Shown here: positions 24,923 to 32,697 of the stretch, in pieces | Layout: the number at the start of each line of letters is the position of its first letter | Numbering within the stretch: the first letter of the stretch is position 1 | From: Flavobacteriales bacterium | Lineage (GTDB): Bacteria > Bacteroidota > Bacteroidia > Flavobacteriales_C > GCA-002722245 | Direction of reading: 5' to 3' | DNA: 64,000 nt | Assembly (NCBI GenBank): GCA_002722245.1 | Contig: PBLA01000026.1 | Coordinates: 1 to 64,000, forward strand | Program-made: the position numbers and the translations under genes | Notes under the pieces: model-generated | The model's input: the letters and a program-made list of their open reading frames with translations, nothing else | The model's database searches: none | Told to the model about the DNA's origin: nothing

Positions 24923-25424
24923 AGATTTCTAATGATTCAAGTATTTCAATGTAAAAAGGTCTGTTTTGATCAAAACTTTTGCTATCAGTAGTTACCACAA
25001 ATTGATACCCCGTAGTTCCAATTAAAGTATGGTAAACAAGACTTCTCATTTTCATAAGTTCTTTGTTATTGTATTCATATTCAAAGAATAAATATGTGCG
25101 ACTATTGATTGTTGTTTCTCCCATTACATTTGGAGAAGTTTTGAGCACAGCAGTTTGAAGGAAAATTTTTCCCGCACTGTATGTATTCAGATCAGTACCT
25201 TCTAACAATCCTGGATCTTTTGTAACTGAAATTGTGGCAGGAACGCCACTAAGCCTGTTTCGGCGAGAAATAAAAATTTCAGCACCTTTCATATTACCTG
25301 CAGCCTTCCATTGATCTGTGGCAGTTAATTTTGTTTTTCCATCATTGCTTTCAAAGCGTACTTTTTCAGTCTCTGTAAAACCAACTAAACCTAAAAGAAT
25401 AAATAAGAAGAGGATTCTTTTCAT
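24915..25424 (-). CDS. Secreted protein of unknown function
   Basis: A 169-residue protein with a signal peptide (MKRILFLFILLGLVGFTE). The mature part looks like a compact alpha/beta domain (SNDGKTKLTATDQWKAA, TYLFFEYEYNNKELMKMRSLV, TTGYQFVVTTDSKSF) reminiscent of small secreted PsbP/YbgF-sized domains, but I cannot assign a family. ATG 25424 directly before the signal peptide is preferred to the ORF-track ATG three codons upstream. A TTCATTTG box ending at 25431, one base off TAnnTTTG, would again give a nearly leaderless mRNA. Confidence 0.7.
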   Translation of the reverse strand: MKRILFLFILLGLVGFTETEKVRFESNDGKTKLTATDQWKAAGNMKGAEIFISRRNRLSGVPATISVTKDPGLLEGTDLNTYSAGKIFLQTAVLKTSPNVMGETTINSRTYLFFEYEYNNKELMKMRSLVYHTLIGTTGYQFVVTTDSKSFDQNRPFYIEILESLEISN

Positions 25425-25479
25425 AAATAACAAATGAATAAATACATGTGAAAAGTATAAAAAATTGTAGAAGTTAAAG

Positions 25480-25507
25480 AAAAAAGGATGCCAAAAATTG
25501 ACATCCC
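25480..25507 (-). terminator. Rho-independent terminator after the 74-residue gene
   Basis: On the minus strand GGATG-T-CAA-TTTT-TTG-G-CATCC followed by a T run, about 38 bases past the stop of the gene at 25545. Confidence 0.75.
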
Positions 25508-25544
25508 TTCCATAGTTGCTATTAATTGTGTGGTGTGTGTGCTA

Positions 25545-25769
25545 TTAAAATACTAATTCAGCGTGAATAATATCCGCTAAATTGACAGGATAACCAGTTA
25601 TTTGATTTTTGTTTAATACTTTTTCTTCAAATTCTCTGTTAGAAGTGAAAAAATAACAACTTTCCTTATTTAAATTATTTTCCCAAATCACTCCAAATAT
25701 TGCATTTCCATTTCTCATAATGAATTTACAAGGTCTTTTCTCATAGTTTCTAAACTTTTTTTTGTCCAT
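25545..25769 (-). CDS. Small protein of unknown function (74 aa)
   Basis: A 74-residue protein beginning MDKKKFRNYEKRPCKFIMRNG. It has alternating hydrophobic residues around PCKFIMRNGNAIFGVIWE and a C-terminal IIHAELVF strand, which suggests a small beta barrel of SH3 or Sm-like type; this is an inference from pattern only. It has an ATG start, its own terminator and coding-like composition, so I consider it real. No neighbour suggests a role. Confidence 0.6.
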   Translation of the reverse strand: MDKKKFRNYEKRPCKFIMRNGNAIFGVIWENNLNKESCYFFTSNREFEEKVLNKNQITGYPVNLADIIHAELVF

Positions 25770-25827
25770 TATTTAGAGTGATTAGGGACATTCATTAACG
25801 ATATATAAGAAGAGAATGTTTTATTGA

Positions 25828-25849
25828 CTTATCAACAAATGTTAATAAG
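25828..25849. promoter_or_regulatory. Inverted repeat upstream of the sigma factor gene
   Basis: CTTATCAACA-AA-TGTTAATAAG: 10-base arms with one mismatch and a 2-base spacer. It sits between the 74-residue gene and the divergent sigma factor gene. One arm (TTATCAACA) is one base from a DnaA box. It may be an operator; unproven. Confidence 0.35.
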
Positions 25850-25979
25850 TGTTTAATTAAATAGGGTAATACGTTGATTAAAAATAGTTTAGAGAGGTTA
25901 GGATTAAAAAAATAAAAAATTGGTAAAACTGTATCTTTTTATTTTCTTCGCATTATATGTTCGAAGTCATATAAATTTG

Positions 25980-26549
25980 ATGATAAATCGAGAGTTTCAT
26001 AAAACAAAAGGAGATATCCAACGTGAGTTAGAGGAGATTGAGGCTGCAAAGAAAGACTCCAGGAAATTCGAGGTTTTGTACAATCGGTATCATGAGCAAA
26101 TATTCAGGTATCTCTATGCTCGATTGGACAATAAACATATCGCATCTGATTTAACATCGCAGGTTTTTTATAAAGCAATGTTAAATTTGGATAATTATAC
26201 GTTTAAAGGTGTTCCATTTGCTTCATGGTTATATCGGATTGCTTTTAATGAAATGAATATGCATTTCAGGAAGGAATCCAAAAATAGAACAGTAAACATT
26301 GATACAGGTACTATTGGAGAATTATTTGAGGAGATTGAAGAGGAGATATATGCAGAAGAAAAAGAGAAACTTGCAAAAGTTTTAGCAACATTGAGTGATG
26401 AGCGATTGAGTTTAATAGAAATGAGATTTTTTGAAAAACGATCATTTAAAGATATCGCAGACATTATGGGAATTACAGAAAACAATGCTAAGGTTAAAGT
26501 ATACAGAACCTTAGATAAAATAAAAAAGCATTTTAATATTAGAGCATGA
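25980..26549 (+). CDS. RNA polymerase sigma factor, sigma-70/ECF-like
   Basis: A 189-residue protein with two sigma domains. Region 2: FEVLYNRYHEQIFRYLYARLDNKHIASDLTSQVF followed by FKGVPFASWLYRIAFNEM. Region 4 with helix-turn-helix: LSLIEMRFFEKRSFKDIADIMGITENNAKVKVYR. It should bind core polymerase and direct it to a subset of promoters. The ORF track begins at TTG 25920 with a hydrophobic stretch unlike a sigma N-terminus; ATG 25980 (MINREFHKTK) is preferred. Its stop overlaps the start of the next gene by four bases (ATGA). The 210-base region upstream holds the inverted repeat at 25828. Confidence 0.86.
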   Translation: MINREFHKTKGDIQRELEEIEAAKKDSRKFEVLYNRYHEQIFRYLYARLDNKHIASDLTSQVFYKAMLNLDNYTFKGVPFASWLYRIAFNEMNMHFRKESKNRTVNIDTGTIGELFEEIEEEIYAEEKEKLAKVLATLSDERLSLIEMRFFEKRSFKDIADIMGITENNAKVKVYRTLDKIKKHFNIRA

Positions 26550-27547
26550 GAAATATTAATATTGATAGAGATCCAATATCCAGTGAGGAAATATCTACAT
26601 TCAAAGATTTTAAATCCATCCTAAGGAAGCACGCTCAAACAACTGAGGATTTAGCTAAAATTAAGCCTGGATCAAATAATTCGATGATCTTTTGGGCTGT
26701 TGGAATTGTTGCAGCTGTTGCCACAACAACATTGTTGTTATTGAATAATTCAGTGACCACTTCAGTTGAAGAGCTTGAGCTCAATCAGGAAATTATCCAT
26801 AAGCCTACTGAATTCGCAGTAGCGGTAAATAAAGATTCTGTAGAATCAAAACCAGTTTTGGTAAAAAAATCAGTGGAATGGAAAACAATAATCCGTACTC
26901 CAAAGAAATCTGTGGAGCAAGTAATTGCTGTTAATGAAATATCGGCAGACAGAGTAGATTATTTCACTTTTGAAAATCAGGATGAGATAGAACTTTTATT
27001 AAAAGGGATTAAAAAGTCAGATGCTGATTTTGTAAAAAATTCATTGGTGTTTAAAACATCAGGTGAAGAATCGCTTAAATTATTAAGTTCACAGGAATTA
27101 TATCGCTTGAATGACGATGGCAAATGGAAAAAAGTAAACTCTAATCCTGTTTCAATGCCATATATTGAAAAGCCTTTATTGTATAAGTCATCCAATCCGT
27201 CCTATGAATTTACATTTACTAATTTTAATGGTCCGGCAAGCAAGTATACTGATGTTCGATGGACGCCTGTTGATAATAAAGATGCAAAAAGAATAAATGA
27301 CTTTTTGGATAATAACACACAGTTAACAGACGCGACAATTACTTCAGCAAATATAGAAGGGGTGTACAATATTACTTTAGTTGCACATGAAAATGAATTT
27401 AGGTTTAATGCGTATCCTACATTGACTCAACCTATATATGAAGACGCAATGAAAGCCTATAATTTAAAACTTCAAAAGGCTCAGGAGATCTTGAGGGTTA
27501 CACCAAAAACCTACGAGATATCGCAAGGGGTTTACACCACCAAGTAA
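26546..27547 (+). CDS. Single-pass membrane protein coupled to the sigma factor, possible anti-sigma factor
   Basis: A 333-residue protein. The first 48 residues look cytoplasmic, then one membrane helix (MIFWAVGIVAAVATTTLLLLN, about 49-69), then a long extracytoplasmic part of about 260 residues with KSVEWKTIIRTPKKS and strand-rich sequence, without Cys. I recognise no known anti-sigma domain, and there is no zinc-binding HxxxCxxC motif. The topology and the 4-base overlap with the sigma factor gene are those of a membrane anti-sigma or signal-sensing partner; this role is inferred. A clear O-antigen-ligase-like gene follows 48 bases later. Confidence 0.75.
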   Translation: MRNINIDRDPISSEEISTFKDFKSILRKHAQTTEDLAKIKPGSNNSMIFWAVGIVAAVATTTLLLLNNSVTTSVEELELNQEIIHKPTEFAVAVNKDSVESKPVLVKKSVEWKTIIRTPKKSVEQVIAVNEISADRVDYFTFENQDEIELLLKGIKKSDADFVKNSLVFKTSGEESLKLLSSQELYRLNDDGKWKKVNSNPVSMPYIEKPLLYKSSNPSYEFTFTNFNGPASKYTDVRWTPVDNKDAKRINDFLDNNTQLTDATITSANIEGVYNITLVAHENEFRFNAYPTLTQPIYEDAMKAYNLKLQKAQEILRVTPKTYEISQGVYTTK

Positions 27548-27571
27548 TAGCGCTAATTCTGGACAATTAAT

Positions 27572-27579
27572 TACATTTG
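27572..27579 (+). promoter_or_regulatory. Predicted -7 box of the O-antigen ligase-like gene
   Basis: TACATTTG, with predicted +1 about 12 bases before the TTG start at 27596. No -33 box is clear. Confidence 0.35.
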
Positions 27580-27595
27580 TTCAAAACGATCGTAC

Positions 27596-28939
27596 TTGAA
27601 GTCGATAGAAAATCATTTAGTATACAAAAGGAAAAAATTTTACGATTATGCATTAGCTTTTTTGGCATTGCTAATGCCGCTTGTGGTCAAAGGGTTTCCA
27701 ATTTTAATAATAATAACGGCCTGTATTGGTATAGTCTATTTTTTTCGTGCATATCAAAGACTAGGTAAGCCAAAAAAAGATTACTATTTTTTACCTTATA
27801 ATCTTTTAAGAGATGGTCTTTTAAAAATTATTAAAGAACGAAACGCCATGTTTTTCATGGTTATTCTCTTTTTTGTTTATTGTATTTCGTTACTGTTTTC
27901 TGAAGATATTGAAAATGCAGGCGGAAAGATTATTCTTAAGTCATGTTATATCTATTTTCCGTTGATCTTCTCATTAACCAAATGGGACAAGGACAAACTA
28001 ATCAGAGTTATTGATTTCTTTTTAGTAGGCTGTGTTTTACAAGTGTTTATTAGTTACATTGATGCCTACTTTCAATCGGGTTGGAAATATAACCCTGCAG
28101 AGTTTTATTACACTAAATTGAGCTTCAATCTTCATCCTTCATACGCTGCATTTTTTATCAGTATTGGATTCATATTAAATTGCGCTCGTATCATTCAACT
28201 AATAAAAATGAAACAGCGAGCCTTCTATATTTTTATCCGTTTGATTTTTCTTATTGCGTTTGCAGTTTACATTGTTATGCTCTCATCAAAATCAGGATTA
28301 TTGAGTTTAACAATTTCTGTCATTACTATGCTTTTTTATGCATTTTATTGTTTTAAATCGAGACGCATGATTTTAATAGGTTCTTTTTGTGTTGTTCTTC
28401 TTGTGGGAAGTGGTGTGTTTCTTTTTGGTGAACGAGCAGCGATTAAATTTAGTGAAATGGGACGATCGTTAAAAAATAAAAACAGTATTCGAAATAAATC
28501 TGCAAAGATGTCTTCTTCTGCAACTCGACTTGTTCTATGGGAGAATAGTTTAATCGCTATTGAAAATTCAAATTACATGGGATATGGTTTAGGTGATGGT
28601 AAACAAAAATTGCAGGATCAACTTGCTAAAAATGGTGAGGAATTTGTACTCTATAAAAATTATAATTCACATAATCAATTCTTAGAAACAACTCTATCTA
28701 TTGGATTAATTGGTTTGATTTTATTACTTCTTATTATCAGTTTAGGAACATTTAGATTTGTGGGAGAGTTTACTACAGTATATATATTACTAGGTGTAAT
28801 AATTATTGTAAACTTAAGTGTTGAAAGTATGATGGAAAAACAGGCTGGATCAATTGCAATAGTTTGGTTATTGTGCTTGTTGGTCTCTGCAAAAGATAGT
28901 TTTAAGACGGTTTTTAATTTTAAGTCCGGTCTACGATAA
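27596..28939 (+). CDS. O-antigen ligase/polymerase family membrane protein
   Basis: A 447-residue polytopic membrane protein with roughly ten helices. A large periplasmic loop near residues 275-355 carries RLVLWENSLIAIENSNYMGYGLGDGK and NYNSHNQFLETTLSIGLIGL, the Wzy_C/WaaL pattern with a conserved His-Asn-x-Phe/Leu. LSSKSGLLSLTISV in the mid-region is also typical. Family members ligate or polymerise lipid-linked glycans in the periplasm. The start is TTG 27596, since no suitable ATG precedes the first helix. It could belong to the sigma factor operon or have its own promoter. Confidence 0.82.
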   Translation: MKSIENHLVYKRKKFYDYALAFLALLMPLVVKGFPILIIITACIGIVYFFRAYQRLGKPKKDYYFLPYNLLRDGLLKIIKERNAMFFMVILFFVYCISLLFSEDIENAGGKIILKSCYIYFPLIFSLTKWDKDKLIRVIDFFLVGCVLQVFISYIDAYFQSGWKYNPAEFYYTKLSFNLHPSYAAFFISIGFILNCARIIQLIKMKQRAFYIFIRLIFLIAFAVYIVMLSSKSGLLSLTISVITMLFYAFYCFKSRRMILIGSFCVVLLVGSGVFLFGERAAIKFSEMGRSLKNKNSIRNKSAKMSSSATRLVLWENSLIAIENSNYMGYGLGDGKQKLQDQLAKNGEEFVLYKNYNSHNQFLETTLSIGLIGLILLLLIISLGTFRFVGEFTTVYILLGVIIIVNLSVESMMEKQAGSIAIVWLLCLLVSAKDSFKTVFNFKSGLR

Positions 28940-29010
28940 ATAAGTTTTTTTACCTTGTTTTAAGTTTTCAACAAATGAATAAAGCCAACACGGAATAAAA
29001 TCGAAATATA

Positions 29011-29018
29011 TATCTTTG
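29011..29018 (+). promoter_or_regulatory. Predicted -7 box of pyrR-pyrB
   Basis: TATCTTTG, giving a predicted leader of about 4 bases before the pyrR ATG. There is no room for a PyrR-binding attenuator. Confidence 0.4.
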
Positions 29019-29026
29019 AACAATAC

Positions 29027-29572
29027 ATGCAACCAAGAGAAATTATCAATACTACTGAGTTTAATCTTATTTTGAAACGACTCGCCTTTCAATTGATTGA
29101 AAATCACGATTATTTTGAGGATACTGTATTGATAGGACTGCAGTCCAAAGGAGTACATTTGGCCAACCGGTTAAAAAAGATTTTAAGCGATATAAATCCT
29201 TCTTTATCCCTTAATGTTGGGTATTTAGATATTACATTTTTCAGAGATGATTTTCGAAGGTCGAATAAACCTTTAGTGGCGAATGAAACAAAAATTGATT
29301 TTCTCATTGAAGGGAAAAAAGTGATTTTAATTGACGATGTGCTTTTCACTGGTCGAACTATACGTGCCGGATTGGATGCTATGTTAGCATTTGGAAGACC
29401 CTCATTGGTTGAATTACTTGTTTTTGTTGACAGGAGATACAAAAGGCATTTACCTATTCAACCTTCTTATGTAGGTAAAGTGATTGATTCAATTACCTCT
29501 GAACAGGTAAGTGTTGAATGGAAAGAATCTGAGGGAGAAGACAAAGTATTATTGCATACATCAGAAAATTAA
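29027..29572 (+). CDS. pyrR: PyrR family protein (pyr operon regulator/uracil phosphoribosyltransferase)
   Basis: A 181-residue PRTase-fold protein of normal PyrR length. The PRPP loop KVILIDDVLFTGRTIRAGLDAML is exact, with the opening DTVLIGLQSKGVHLANRL and GYLDITFFRDDF, and the later VELLVFVDRRYKRHLPIQPSYVGK. In Gram-positives PyrR binds pyr mRNA and also makes UMP from uracil. Here the very short predicted leader makes mRNA attenuation at this promoter unlikely. The stop overlaps the pyrB ATG by one base (TAATG), so the two are coupled. Confidence 0.94.
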   Translation: MQPREIINTTEFNLILKRLAFQLIENHDYFEDTVLIGLQSKGVHLANRLKKILSDINPSLSLNVGYLDITFFRDDFRRSNKPLVANETKIDFLIEGKKVILIDDVLFTGRTIRAGLDAMLAFGRPSLVELLVFVDRRYKRHLPIQPSYVGKVIDSITSEQVSVEWKESEGEDKVLLHTSEN

Positions 29573-30507
29573 TGAATATGGAGACTTTGAGTGTAGATCA
29601 TTTATTAGGAATTAAAGATTTGACCAAAGCTGATATTGACCTAATTTTTGCCACTGCGGACGAATTTAAGGACGTGATTAATCGACCAATTAAAAAAGTT
29701 CCATCTCTGCGTGACATCACAATTGCTAATTTATTTTTCGAAAACTCTACTAGAACTAAACTCTCATTTGAATTAGCTGAAAAAAGATTGTCTGCTGATG
29801 TGATCAATTTCGCAAGCGGATCTTCTTCTGTTAAAAAAGGGGAGACACTTGTAGATACAGTAAATAATATCTTATCAATGAAAGTTGATATGGTGGTAAT
29901 GCGGCACCCTAATCCAGGTGCGCATCAATTTTTGAGCAGAAATATTGATGCTAAAATTATAAATGCTGGTGATGGCGCGCATGAACACCCTACTCAAGCT
30001 CTTTTAGACGCGTACTCTATTCGTGAACGACTTGGAGAGGTCTCGGGAAAAAAAGTGGTTATTGTTGGAGATATATTACATTCTAGAGTTGCATTGAGTA
30101 ATATTTATGCTTTACAAAAACAAGGAGCGGAAGTTATGGTTTGTGGGCCCGCTACTCTTATTCCAAAATTTATTCATTCATTAGGAGTTCATGTTGAGCA
30201 TAATTTACAAAAGGCTCTTGATTGGTGTGATGTCGCCAATATGTTACGAATTCAATTAGAACGTCAAGACTCAAAATTTTTTCCTTCTATTCGAGAGTAC
30301 ACTATGCAATATGGATTAACATTAGATCATTTAAATAAACTTGAAAAAGAGATTGTTGTAATGCATCCTGGTCCAATTAATAGAGGGGTTGAGATAACAT
30401 CTGAAGTTGCTGATTCTCATCAATCGATTATATTGAATCAAGTTGAAAACGGAGTGGCTGTTCGAATGGCTGTTTTATATCTCTTGGCTAGTAAGATTAA
30501 TCGATAA
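29572..30507 (+). CDS. pyrB: Aspartate carbamoyltransferase catalytic subunit
   Basis: A 311-residue ATCase. The carbamoyl phosphate loop is FFENSTRTKLSFELAEKRL, followed by SSVKKGETL (80s loop), AHEHPTQALLDAYSI and MHPGPINRGVEI. It joins carbamoyl phosphate and aspartate at the start of pyrimidine synthesis. pyrI is not present, so the enzyme probably works as an unregulated trimer or with partners elsewhere. Translation may start at 29572 or the in-frame ATG two codons later. Confidence 0.97.
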   Translation: MNMETLSVDHLLGIKDLTKADIDLIFATADEFKDVINRPIKKVPSLRDITIANLFFENSTRTKLSFELAEKRLSADVINFASGSSSVKKGETLVDTVNNILSMKVDMVVMRHPNPGAHQFLSRNIDAKIINAGDGAHEHPTQALLDAYSIRERLGEVSGKKVVIVGDILHSRVALSNIYALQKQGAEVMVCGPATLIPKFIHSLGVHVEHNLQKALDWCDVANMLRIQLERQDSKFFPSIREYTMQYGLTLDHLNKLEKEIVVMHPGPINRGVEITSEVADSHQSIILNQVENGVAVRMAVLYLLASKINR

Positions 30508-30524
30508 ATGATTATAAGGGTTGA

Positions 30525-30558
30525 TTGTTTTCGACAATTAAATTTTCTCTTATATTTG
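30525..30558 (+). promoter_or_regulatory. Predicted promoter of the STAS gene
   Basis: TTG at 30525-30527 and TATATTTG at 30551-30558 with 23 bp between. The predicted +1 is near 30563, which excludes the ORF-track start at 30525 and supports ATG 30582. Confidence 0.5.
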
Positions 30559-30581
30559 TAATTAAAGAAAAAAGAGCCACA

Positions 30582-30956
30582 ATGAATTTTACAATTGATA
30601 AGCAAGAAAAATACACTTCCATAAAGGTTCATGTAGAAAAATTAGATACTACTGTCGCGCCTGCATTAAAATCTGAACTAGTTATGTTAAATGCGCATGG
30701 TGCTATTAATTTAATTATTAATTTAGAGGAAACACGATATTGTGATTCTTCTGGATTGTCTGCTATCTTGGTAGCCAATAGATTGTGTAAAAATGTAAAC
30801 GGGACATTTGTTTTAACAGGACTTCAAGAGTCTGTCAACAAATTAATTAAAATTTCCCAACTCGATACAATATTGAATATTACACCTACTCACAAGGAGG
30901 CTGTTGATTACGTTTTCATGTCAGAAGTAGAGAAAGATTTATCGTCTGAAGAATAA
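30582..30956 (+). CDS. STAS-domain anti-sigma factor antagonist-like protein
   Basis: A 124-residue single STAS domain of SpoIIAA type. The phosphorylatable Ser region is RYCDSSGLSAILVANRLC near residue 60, preceded by NLIINLEET. SpoIIAA-like proteins switch partner kinases or anti-sigma factors through Ser phosphorylation; no HPK/anti-sigma gene is adjacent. MNFTIDKQEKY at 30582 is the expected N-terminus. A strong terminator follows 24 bases after the stop, directly ahead of the RNase Z gene. Confidence 0.9.
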   Translation: MNFTIDKQEKYTSIKVHVEKLDTTVAPALKSELVMLNAHGAINLIINLEETRYCDSSGLSAILVANRLCKNVNGTFVLTGLQESVNKLIKISQLDTILNITPTHKEAVDYVFMSEVEKDLSSEE

Positions 30957-30980
30957 AAGTGCAAATAAAAAGACTCTAAA

Positions 30981-31009
30981 GCGGTTGAATATTCAACCGC
31001 TTTTTTTTT
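30981..31009 (+). terminator. Rho-independent terminator after the STAS gene
   Basis: Perfect 20-base palindrome GCGGTTGAATATTCAACCGC followed by nine T. The T run ends 6 bases before the RNase Z start codon. Confidence 0.9.
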
Positions 31010-31015
31010 AATATT

Positions 31016-31930
31016 TTGGAAAAATTAGTCATACTCGGTTGCGGATCTGCTTTACCAGCATCAGGAAGGCATCCAACAGCGCAAGTGATTGAGCATAATG
31101 GGAAGTATTTTTTAATTGATTGTGGAGAGGGGACGCAGTCAAGACTGCGTGAAAATAGCTTGTCGTTTGATAAAATCACCCACATCTTTATTTCTCATCT
31201 GCACGGGGATCATTATTTGGGATTACCAGGGTTAATATCCAGTATGCAGCTTTTAGGGAGAACACGTGAATTGAATATCTATGGCCCTCCAGGATTATGG
31301 GAAATTCTTAGTTTGCAATTTAGATTGAGCAATTCTCAAATCAGTTTTGAGCTTAAATTTCATGCAGTAGAAGAGGAGAGATGCTTATTAGATACTGAGA
31401 GGATTACTGTTCGTTCTATTCAATTGAATCACAGGATAAAATGTTTTGGTTTTCTTTTACAAGAAAAAGAAAAACCCAGAAGAATAAATGGTGAGGCGGT
31501 TAAAAATGCAGGAGTTCCTCATTTTTTTATGGAAAATTTAAGAAGAGGGGAGGATTTCATAAACGAAAAGGGAGAACAAATTCCGAATTTCCAATTAACT
31601 AAAAACTCAAAGAAATCACATACTTATGCATTTTGTAGTGATAATAGAATTAAAAAAGACTTTCACAAAAAATTAGAAGGAGTTACTGTTCTTTATCATG
31701 AATCTACTTTTTTACACAATGAATTGGAGCGTGCCAAACGAACCTTTCATACTACAGCACAAGAAGCTGCCGAATTAGCATTAGAAGTCAATCCAGATTT
31801 ATTAATACTCTCGCATTATTCTGCGCGATATCATGATGTTCGTCCACTTTTAGAAGAGGCAAAAATTTTATTTCCTAAAGTGATTTTAGCCGAGGAAAAA
31901 TTAGTTGTTAATTTTTCAAAAATATATTAA
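31016..31930 (+). CDS. rnz: Ribonuclease Z
   Basis: A 304-residue metallo-beta-lactamase fold RNase. KLVILGCGSALPASGRHPTAQ is the family start, SHLHGDHYLGLPGLI the metal motif (HxHxDH), CFGFLLQEKEKPR is in the exosite/fold region, and the C-terminal ligands lie in LYHESTFL and FHTTAQEAA. It cuts precursor tRNAs after the discriminator base. The frame offers only TTG 31016 as a start at the family's normal N-terminus. That start lies immediately after the terminator of the STAS gene, so its promoter must overlap the terminator or transcription must read through. Confidence 0.95.
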   Translation: MEKLVILGCGSALPASGRHPTAQVIEHNGKYFLIDCGEGTQSRLRENSLSFDKITHIFISHLHGDHYLGLPGLISSMQLLGRTRELNIYGPPGLWEILSLQFRLSNSQISFELKFHAVEEERCLLDTERITVRSIQLNHRIKCFGFLLQEKEKPRRINGEAVKNAGVPHFFMENLRRGEDFINEKGEQIPNFQLTKNSKKSHTYAFCSDNRIKKDFHKKLEGVTVLYHESTFLHNELERAKRTFHTTAQEAAELALEVNPDLLILSHYSARYHDVRPLLEEAKILFPKVILAEEKLVVNFSKIY

Positions 31931-31968
31931 TCCCATAAATGTGGTATTTTTAATTAGGATTTCTAAAG

Positions 31969-31976
31969 TATTTTTG
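31969..31976 (+). promoter_or_regulatory. Predicted -7 box of the LuxR-type gene, probably leaderless
   Basis: TATTTTTGC; five bases after the G is 31981-31982, the GTG start codon. Confidence 0.4.
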
Positions 31977-31981
31977 CGCTC

Positions 31982-32650
31982 GTGATTGAAAAATCCAACA
32001 TAATTATCGCATCCAAGAGGTTTTTAATTGCCTCAGGAATAAGTTCGTATTTCGAAGTTTTAGGATATTCTGTTTCAATTGTAAATTCTACACAAGATGC
32101 CTTAGAGCGTTTATTAATATCTAAATTACCTAAAATTGTAATTGTTGATGAGTTTGAGTCAGTATTTAAGGTAGAGAAAACAGTCGCTTTTTTAAGTTTT
32201 ACCAAACCGGCAAAAATGATCTTGTTAAGTGACAAATTAACAAAAGAACGTTATGAACTTTTAACCAAAGTAGGTGTTCGTCATTTTATTTCCTCTCAAT
32301 TACAAGAGCATGAGCTAAGTCAACTCTATGATTGTATTATTAATACTGAACTTTTTCACGATAAAATTATTGAGGAACGTCTAAAATTTAACCCCCAGCA
32401 GGCGTTTAAAAATACTTGTGCAGAGTTAAATATTTCAGAACGGGAAGTTGAAATAATCAAGTTGATTGCAGAAGGATTTATTAATAAAGAAATTGCGAAT
32501 AAATTGTTCTTAAGTACGCATACAGTAAATACTCATCGTAAAAATATCATGAGTAAACTTGGGGTGAGTAACGCAACAGGAATTGTTATTTTTGCTGTAA
32601 AAGAAAAATTAGTAAGTCCCAAGGATTTTTTATTTTCCTCTAAACATTAA
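31982..32650 (+). CDS. LuxR/FixJ-type transcriptional regulator with degenerate receiver domain
   Basis: A 222-residue protein. Residues 1-125 resemble a receiver domain, with IVIVDEFES at the place of the phosphorylated Asp, but the N-terminal acidic pair is missing (IIIASKRFLIASG). Residues 150-215 form a GerE/LuxR helix-turn-helix: NISEREVEIIKLIAEGFINKEIANKLFLSTHTVNTHRKNIMSKLGV. It is expected to bind DNA as a dimer, perhaps without phosphorylation. The start is GTG 31982. No histidine kinase gene lies nearby, and the target genes are unknown. Confidence 0.85.
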   Translation: MIEKSNIIIASKRFLIASGISSYFEVLGYSVSIVNSTQDALERLLISKLPKIVIVDEFESVFKVEKTVAFLSFTKPAKMILLSDKLTKERYELLTKVGVRHFISSQLQEHELSQLYDCIINTELFHDKIIEERLKFNPQQAFKNTCAELNISEREVEIIKLIAEGFINKEIANKLFLSTHTVNTHRKNIMSKLGVSNATGIVIFAVKEKLVSPKDFLFSSKH

Positions 32651-32658
32651 ATACAAAA

Positions 32659-32683
32659 GGGGGTAAATTGATTAAATACCTCC
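32659..32683. terminator. Weak hairpin between convergent genes
   Basis: GGGGGTA...TACCTCC, 7-bp arms with one mismatch and an 11-base loop; on the minus strand TTTTGTAT follows. It may end mtaB or regulator transcripts, but is not strong. Confidence 0.3.
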
Positions 32684-32697
32684 TTTAAATCGAGGAG

